In this document: piece by piece, positions 6,505-8,306 of the stretch
How the letters are laid out: the number at the start of each line of letters is the position of its first letter
Numbering within the stretch: the stretch's first letter is position 1
Origin: Phascolarctobacterium sp.
GTDB taxonomy: Bacteria > Bacillota > Negativicutes > Acidaminococcales > Acidaminococcaceae
DNA length: 8,306 bases
Assembly (NCBI GenBank): GCA_019417125.1
Contig: DXVZ01000149.1
Span: 27,029-35,334, forward strand
Direction: 5' to 3'
Position numbers and translations under genes: made by a program
The notes under the pieces: model-generated
Database searches by the model: none
Told to the model about the DNA's origin: nothing
Seen by the model: only the letters and a program-made list of their open reading frames with translations

Positions 6505-6585
6505 TTACCTCCTCAAAATATTAATTATCGCCATTACAGCAAAAATTATCGCAAGTATTGATACAATAATAATCAAAGTTGTCAT
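6505..6585 (-). CDS. 26-residue hydrophobic microprotein
   Basis: ATG at 6585 opens a 26-codon frame ending TAA. Residues 4-24 (LIIIVSILAIIFAVMAIINIL) form one uninterrupted hydrophobic helix, followed by RR and stop, which suggests a single membrane span. Its last codons (TTG AGG AGG TAA) form the ribosome site of the 73-residue protein gene, a classic coupling arrangement. Its own ribosome site is weak (TTGGA, about 5 bases upstream). Holin-like or toxin-like peptides of this size exist in phages, but no family is recognised. Without a homology test, a chance hydrophobic frame in AT-rich DNA cannot be excluded. Confidence 0.5.
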   Translation of the reverse strand: MTTLIIIVSILAIIFAVMAIINILRR

Positions 6586-6604
6586 AACATCCAAAATGTG
6601 ATAG

Positions 6605-6669
6605 TATAATTTAAGAAAGACCCCTTACGGGGCCGAGAAGCTTCTGCTTCCCGGAGCAATTTTATTGCT
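6605..6669 (-). other. Three tandem stem-loops between two microprotein genes
   Basis: Read on the minus strand, three hairpins stand almost back to back. The first is AGCAA-TAAAA-TTGCT (6669-6655), whose loop holds the TAA stop of the 30-residue gene. The second is CCGGGAAGC-AGAA-GCTTCTCGG (6654-6633). The third is GGCCCC-GTAA-GGGGTC (6634-6619), with a GNRA loop, followed by TTTCTTAAATTAT. The second and third each contain one G-U pair on this strand that would be an A-C mismatch on the other, so the structure belongs to the minus-strand RNA. The last could act as a partial terminator controlling readthrough into the next two genes. Confidence 0.7.
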
Positions 6670-6754
6670 TGTCTTTTTTGCTGGCCTCGTACAGTAGCAT
6701 TGCAGCCGCCAAGTTGATTACTGCTGTTACGAGGTCAATTATTTTTTCTATCAC
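6662..6754 (-). CDS. 30-residue hydrophobic microprotein, GTG start
   Basis: GTG at 6754 starts a 30-codon frame: MIEKIIDLVTAVINLAAAML, then LYEASKKDKQ. A hydrophobic helix at about 5-22 and a basic tail suggest a small membrane peptide. It is the first gene after a consensus promoter and a strong GGAGG site. An ATG two bases upstream of the GTG is at the better distance (7 bases) but is followed at once by TGA, so the ribosome meets a start-stop before the GTG. The family is unknown; candidates are a holin-like peptide, a superinfection or lysogeny factor, or a toxin. Confidence 0.6.
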   Translation of the reverse strand: MIEKIIDLVTAVINLAAAMLLYEASKKDKQ

Positions 6755-6781
6755 ATTTTTTCACCTCCTCTCTATAATTTA

Positions 6782-6810
6782 ATTATAACTCATTTTTGTT
6801 TATTTGTCAA
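6782..6810 (-). promoter_or_regulatory. Consensus sigma-A promoter of the microprotein unit
   Basis: On the minus strand, TTGACA (6810-6805) and TATAAT (6787-6782) are both perfect and exactly 17 bases apart. Transcription would begin near 6775, immediately ahead of the GAGAGGAGG ribosome site (6772-6764). It lies just beyond the terminator of the lysis operon, making this unit independent. No operator-like repeat overlaps it, so it may be constitutive in the lysogen. Confidence 0.92.
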
Positions 6811-6830
6811 TACATTTTATCAAGATTTTA

Positions 6831-6871
6831 TAAAAAAACAGCCCTTACCGGAAATAAAATCCGATAAGGGC
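6831..6871 (-). terminator. Intrinsic terminator of the lysis operon
   Basis: On the minus strand GCCCTTATCGG (6871-6861) pairs with CCGGTAAGGGC (6851-6841) over 11 bp including one U-G pair, with a 9-base loop, and is followed by TGTTTTTTTA. The wobble would be an A-C mismatch on the plus strand, which fixes the direction. It begins 6 bases after the stop of the 162-residue spanin-like gene. Confidence 0.92.
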
Positions 6872-6876
6872 ATTAT

Positions 6877-7365
6877 TTATTTTGTTGCCAGTGCAACAAC
6901 GCCGCCAACTATACCACAACAGAATCCGTTCAGCCAGCCTTTCCAGTAAGCTTTTTCGCGTTCCTCAGCCGCCGCTTCCCGTTTCTGCTCTATTTGCTTT
7001 CTCAACTTCTCGGCATATTCGTTGGCTGTCTGCAATGATTTTTCGGCATTCGCTAACGATTTGTTGGCATTCAATAACGCTTTCTGTGTTTCTGATAACG
7101 CATTCCTGGCTTCTGTCAACAAGTTCATCAGCTCGTCCGACCGCTGCTGTTGCGCTGTTAAGCTGTCCGCCAGCAGCGTCAAGTTCGCGTCCAACATCTG
7201 CGTGTTCTTTTTCAACTGCGTCCACTGCTGCATCGGTACTTTTATATAACTGGTCTGTTCCGGCATTGTTTCTGCCGCACACGAAGCTATAAACCACGGC
7301 GCAAAACAGTACAGCAGCGATAATAACGTAAATACGATTATGATTATCAGATTTTTTCTGCTCAT
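6877..7365 (-). CDS. Spanin-like coiled-coil lipoprotein with C-terminal membrane segment
   Basis: A 162-residue protein. MSRKN precedes a hydrophobic stretch (6-27) ending in IASC, which fits a lipobox with Cys29 as the lipidated residue. Residues 45-140 are helical, with heptad-like repeats such as LLNANKSLANAEKSLQTAN, predicting a coiled coil. The end, NGFCCGIVGGVVALATK (146-162), is glycine-rich and hydrophobic, a probable membrane segment. A lipoprotein start plus C-terminal membrane segment is the plan of unimolecular spanins (T1 gp11), which join the outer and inner membranes in phage lysis. Almost all of a second gene lies inside it in another frame. A frame starting at 7458 exists but has no ribosome site. 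The spanin assignment is by architecture only. Confidence 0.7.
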   Translation of the reverse strand: MSRKNLIIIIVFTLLSLLYCFAPWFIASCAAETMPEQTSYIKVPMQQWTQLKKNTQMLDANLTLLADSLTAQQQRSDELMNLLTEARNALSETQKALLNANKSLANAEKSLQTANEYAEKLRKQIEQKREAAAEEREKAYWKGWLNGFCCGIVGGVVALATK

Positions 7366-7372
7366 TTTCCAT
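6965..7372 (-). CDS. Overlapping spanin-like inner-membrane protein
   Basis: A 135-residue frame whose ATG lies 7 bases before that of the 162-residue gene. It has the better ribosome site (GGAG, 6 bases upstream). A charged N-terminus (1-13) precedes one transmembrane helix (about 14-31) and then a long charged helix. The helix has repeated patterns (AAVDAVEKEHADV, ECQQIVSECRKIIADSQRI) like a coiled coil, ending TGSGG. N-in membrane anchor plus periplasmic coil is the plan of Rz-type i-spanins. It overlaps the neighbour over nearly its whole length in a +1-shifted frame, as lambda Rz and Rz1 do. The open frame could be a by-product of the other gene's repetitive codons, so protein or conservation evidence is needed. 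Confidence 0.55.
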   Translation of the reverse strand: MENEQKKSDNHNRIYVIIAAVLFCAVVYSFVCGRNNAGTDQLYKSTDAAVDAVEKEHADVGRELDAAGGQLNSATAAVGRADELVDRSQECVIRNTESVIECQQIVSECRKIIADSQRICREVEKANRAETGSGG

Positions 7373-7391
7373 TTTTTACTCCATTTTACTA

Positions 7392-7485
7392 ATACGCCGC
7401 CATATTTGGCGCATACGCCGTTTTTACTTGGTTTGCATAAAAGTATAAGCATAGCCATTATAAATCAGCGCACACGCCGGCGTAA
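7392..7485. repeat. Short CGGCGTAT repeats before the spanin-like genes
   Basis: ATACGCCG occurs at 7392-7399 and 7413-7420, 21 bp apart (two helical turns). A variant, ACACGCCG, at 7472-7479 runs into an inverted partner (CGGCGTA, 7479-7485). CGCC and GGCG also flank ATATTT (7395-7410) as a weak hairpin. A TATAAT on the minus strand (7462-7457) has only a poor -35. The 130 bases between the 32-residue gene and the spanin-like genes show no other feature. Confidence 0.35.
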
Positions 7486-7502
7486 GCGGTGCTTATTTTT
7501 GG

Positions 7503-7601
7503 TTACAGTCCAAAATAATGATGCAATGCGCCAAGTGCAAAGCCTATTGCGCAGCCAAGCCAGAAGTTTTTATCGGTCACGATGCCTTTTAAAGTCTGCA
7601 T
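7503..7601 (-). CDS. 32-residue membrane microprotein
   Basis: ATG at 7601 starts a 32-codon frame: MQTLKGIVTDKNFWLGCAIG then FALGALHHYFGL and TAA. Residues 13-24 plus the end form one short hydrophobic span with a G-x3-G-x3-G helix-packing pattern (Gly16, Gly20, Gly24). AAGGAAGG lies 8 bases upstream, a strong ribosome site. It sits between the endolysin and the spanin-like genes, so it likely takes part in lysis, perhaps as a small holin or antiholin. A slightly earlier ATG in another frame gives only five codons. No family is recognised. Confidence 0.65.
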   Translation of the reverse strand: MQTLKGIVTDKNFWLGCAIGFALGALHHYFGL

Positions 7602-7618
7602 ATCATTCACCTTCCTTC

Positions 7619-7690
7619 AAGTTGTAAAAATGCCAACTTTTGCAATTTAGTTCTGCCAACTTTGCAAAAACAGCTAGTTTTGCAAAGTTA
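7619..7690 (-). repeat. Inverted and direct repeats after the endolysin gene
   Basis: AACTTTGCAAAA (7658-7669) and TTTTGCAAAGTT (7678-7689) form a perfect 12-bp hairpin with an 8-base loop overlapping the endolysin stop codon. TGCCAACTTTTGCAA (7631-7645) and TGCCAACTTTGCAA (7654-7667) are direct repeats, differing by one base. A further hairpin, AAGTTG with CAACTT (7619-7624, 7634-7639), ends just before the ribosome site of the 32-residue gene. No T-tract follows the main stem on the minus strand. Competing pairings are possible, so this may control expression of the downstream lysis genes. Confidence 0.65.
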
Positions 7691-8182
7691 ATGGTTTCTA
7701 TACCATTCTGCATTGCCGCGAATGGTATTAAGCTGCCTGTAAAGGTTATTACCGGGGCACTCCGTTGCCATTAAATCACGGTGCCCCATCACAACGCTGT
7801 CACTTGCGATTAAACCGTATGCATCACAGATGTCTGCAATTAACATCGGCAACGCGTTAAGCTGCGCTTCGCTCGGCTCTGCTACATTAAAATTACCGCA
7901 GACATGCACGCCTATGGAGCAATAGTTAAAACCCTCGGCGTGCGCGCCAACACATTCTGATGGGCGACCAAGTTCAATGCTGCCGTCTTTACGGATTACA
8001 AAATGATACCCGATACCTGCCCAGCCTAAATTTTGATGACTTCTGTGCAGCTGTTTCGCCGATAAATCATCATCAACCGGATTGCCGGTGTGGTGTATAA
8101 CGATACGGTTAGTATCATCGCGGCGCAATAACTGATTAAAATAGAGCTTATAATCTTTTGGTGTTACACGTTTAAAATTCAT
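7688..8182 (-). CDS. N-acetylmuramoyl-L-alanine amidase, phage endolysin
   Basis: A 164-residue single-domain Amidase_2/PGRP-fold enzyme that cuts the bond between N-acetylmuramate and L-alanine in peptidoglycan. Expected zinc ligands are His30 (VIHHTG), His134 (GHRD) and Cys142 (ECPGNN). Tyr59 (GIGYHF) matches the catalytic tyrosine of T7 lysozyme. The T7 lysine two residues before the cysteine is Thr140 here, as in some PGRPs. There is no signal peptide and no cell-wall-binding domain, so export needs a holin. Its ATG overlaps the TGA of the upstream gene (ATGA). The lack of a wall-binding domain is typical of endolysins for diderm hosts. Confidence 0.93.
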   Translation of the reverse strand: MNFKRVTPKDYKLYFNQLLRRDDTNRIVIHHTGNPVDDDLSAKQLHRSHQNLGWAGIGYHFVIRKDGSIELGRPSECVGAHAEGFNYCSIGVHVCGNFNVAEPSEAQLNALPMLIADICDAYGLIASDSVVMGHRDLMATECPGNNLYRQLNTIRGNAEWYRNH

Positions 8183-8306
8183 TTTGTTTCACCGTCCTTA
8201 AAGCCAATTTTGTTATTACTGTATTCGCTATCTATCGCATCCGGCACACCATCGCCATCCTTGTCAGCAAAGGCTTTCGCTACAAATGTCACGGCAGCAA
8301 TAAACT
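8179..8306 (-). CDS. Holin-like or lysis-associated protein, C-terminal part
   Basis: The last 41 residues of a gene that enters from the right edge. It begins with a hydrophobic stretch (FIAAVTFVAKAFA) followed by ADKDGDGVPDAID. The Asp residues at loop positions 1, 3, 5, 9 and 12 match an EF-hand or thrombospondin type 3 calcium loop. A polar tail follows. The stop overlaps the endolysin start by four bases (ATGA), so the two are co-translated. Place and hydrophobicity suggest a holin or lysis accessory protein, but most of the protein lies outside the window. Confidence 0.6.
   Translation of the reverse strand, partial: FIAAVTFVAKAFADKDGDGVPDAIDSEYSNNKIGFKDGETK

Noticed and set aside
6605..6680. 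A plus-strand antisense RNA starting after TATAAT at 6605 and ending at the TTTTTT near 6679, as in a type I toxin-antitoxin pair
   Set aside because: No acceptable -35 lies at 15-19 bases, and two of the three stems carry A-C mismatches on the plus strand, so the structure fits the minus strand.
6882..7292. Plus-strand frame of 136 codons opposite the spanin-like genes
   Set aside because: It has a low-complexity Ser/Ala-rich sequence without ribosome site support and runs against the operon; most likely it is a shadow.
7366..7458. A 31-residue N-terminal extension of the 162-residue spanin-like protein, starting at 7458
   Set aside because: No ribosome site precedes 7458, the extension is of mixed composition, and it would bury the signal-like segment that begins at 7365.

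Overview
The window looks like a Bacillota (Firmicutes) chromosome whose housekeeping block abuts the end of a prophage. All genes except hicAB lie on the minus strand. The set rpmE, DUF1385, prfA, prmC, tsaC, rpiB and a ywlG-like gene is a classic Firmicutes neighbourhood. The mixed base composition, the order prfA-prmC-tsaC and the spanin-like phage genes make a diderm Firmicute of the Negativicutes my best guess for the host. That is inference; no marker in the window settles it.

Region 1 (1-4830): a translation and tRNA-modification cluster read right to left. A strong extended -10 promoter starts rpmE (ribosomal protein bL31, zinc form). A tetraloop hairpin after rpmE probably lets only part of the transcription continue into DUF1385, prfA (release factor 1), prmC (which methylates the release-factor GGQ glutamine), tsaC/Sua5 (first step of t6A tRNA modification), rpiB and the start of a TIGR01440/YwlG-type gene. 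These genes overlap or nearly touch, as in a tightly coupled operon. Region 2 (4845-5450) holds a stand-alone NuoE-like [2Fe-2S] thioredoxin-fold protein.

Region 3 (5452-6173): a complete hicAB toxin-antitoxin operon on the plus strand. It has a near-perfect sigma-A promoter whose spacer carries two copies of an 8-bp palindrome one helical turn apart, a likely HicB operator. A strong bidirectional terminator closes the operon.

Region 4 (6174-8306): prophage material on the minus strand. In transcription order the lysis operon reads: the tail of a holin-like or accessory membrane protein ending in a calcium-loop motif, an Amidase_2 endolysin, a 32-residue membrane microprotein, and two heavily overlapping genes in different frames. 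Both overlapping genes encode an N-terminal hydrophobic segment followed by a coiled coil; one also has a lipobox and a C-terminal hydrophobic segment. That arrangement recalls the Rz/Rz1 spanins of phages infecting Gram-negative hosts, and would make sense if the host has an outer membrane. An intrinsic terminator ends this operon.

After it comes an independent unit with a consensus promoter (TTGACA-17-TATAAT). It encodes a 30-residue hydrophobic peptide, three back-to-back stem-loops, a 26-residue transmembrane peptide and a 73-residue basic protein, and ends at the shared terminator next to hicAB. A unit with its own promoter and terminator at a prophage end looks like a phage moron. The spanin-like overlap and this microprotein unit are the most interesting parts of the window. 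I see no tRNA, rRNA, CRISPR array, insertion sequence or convincing att site.
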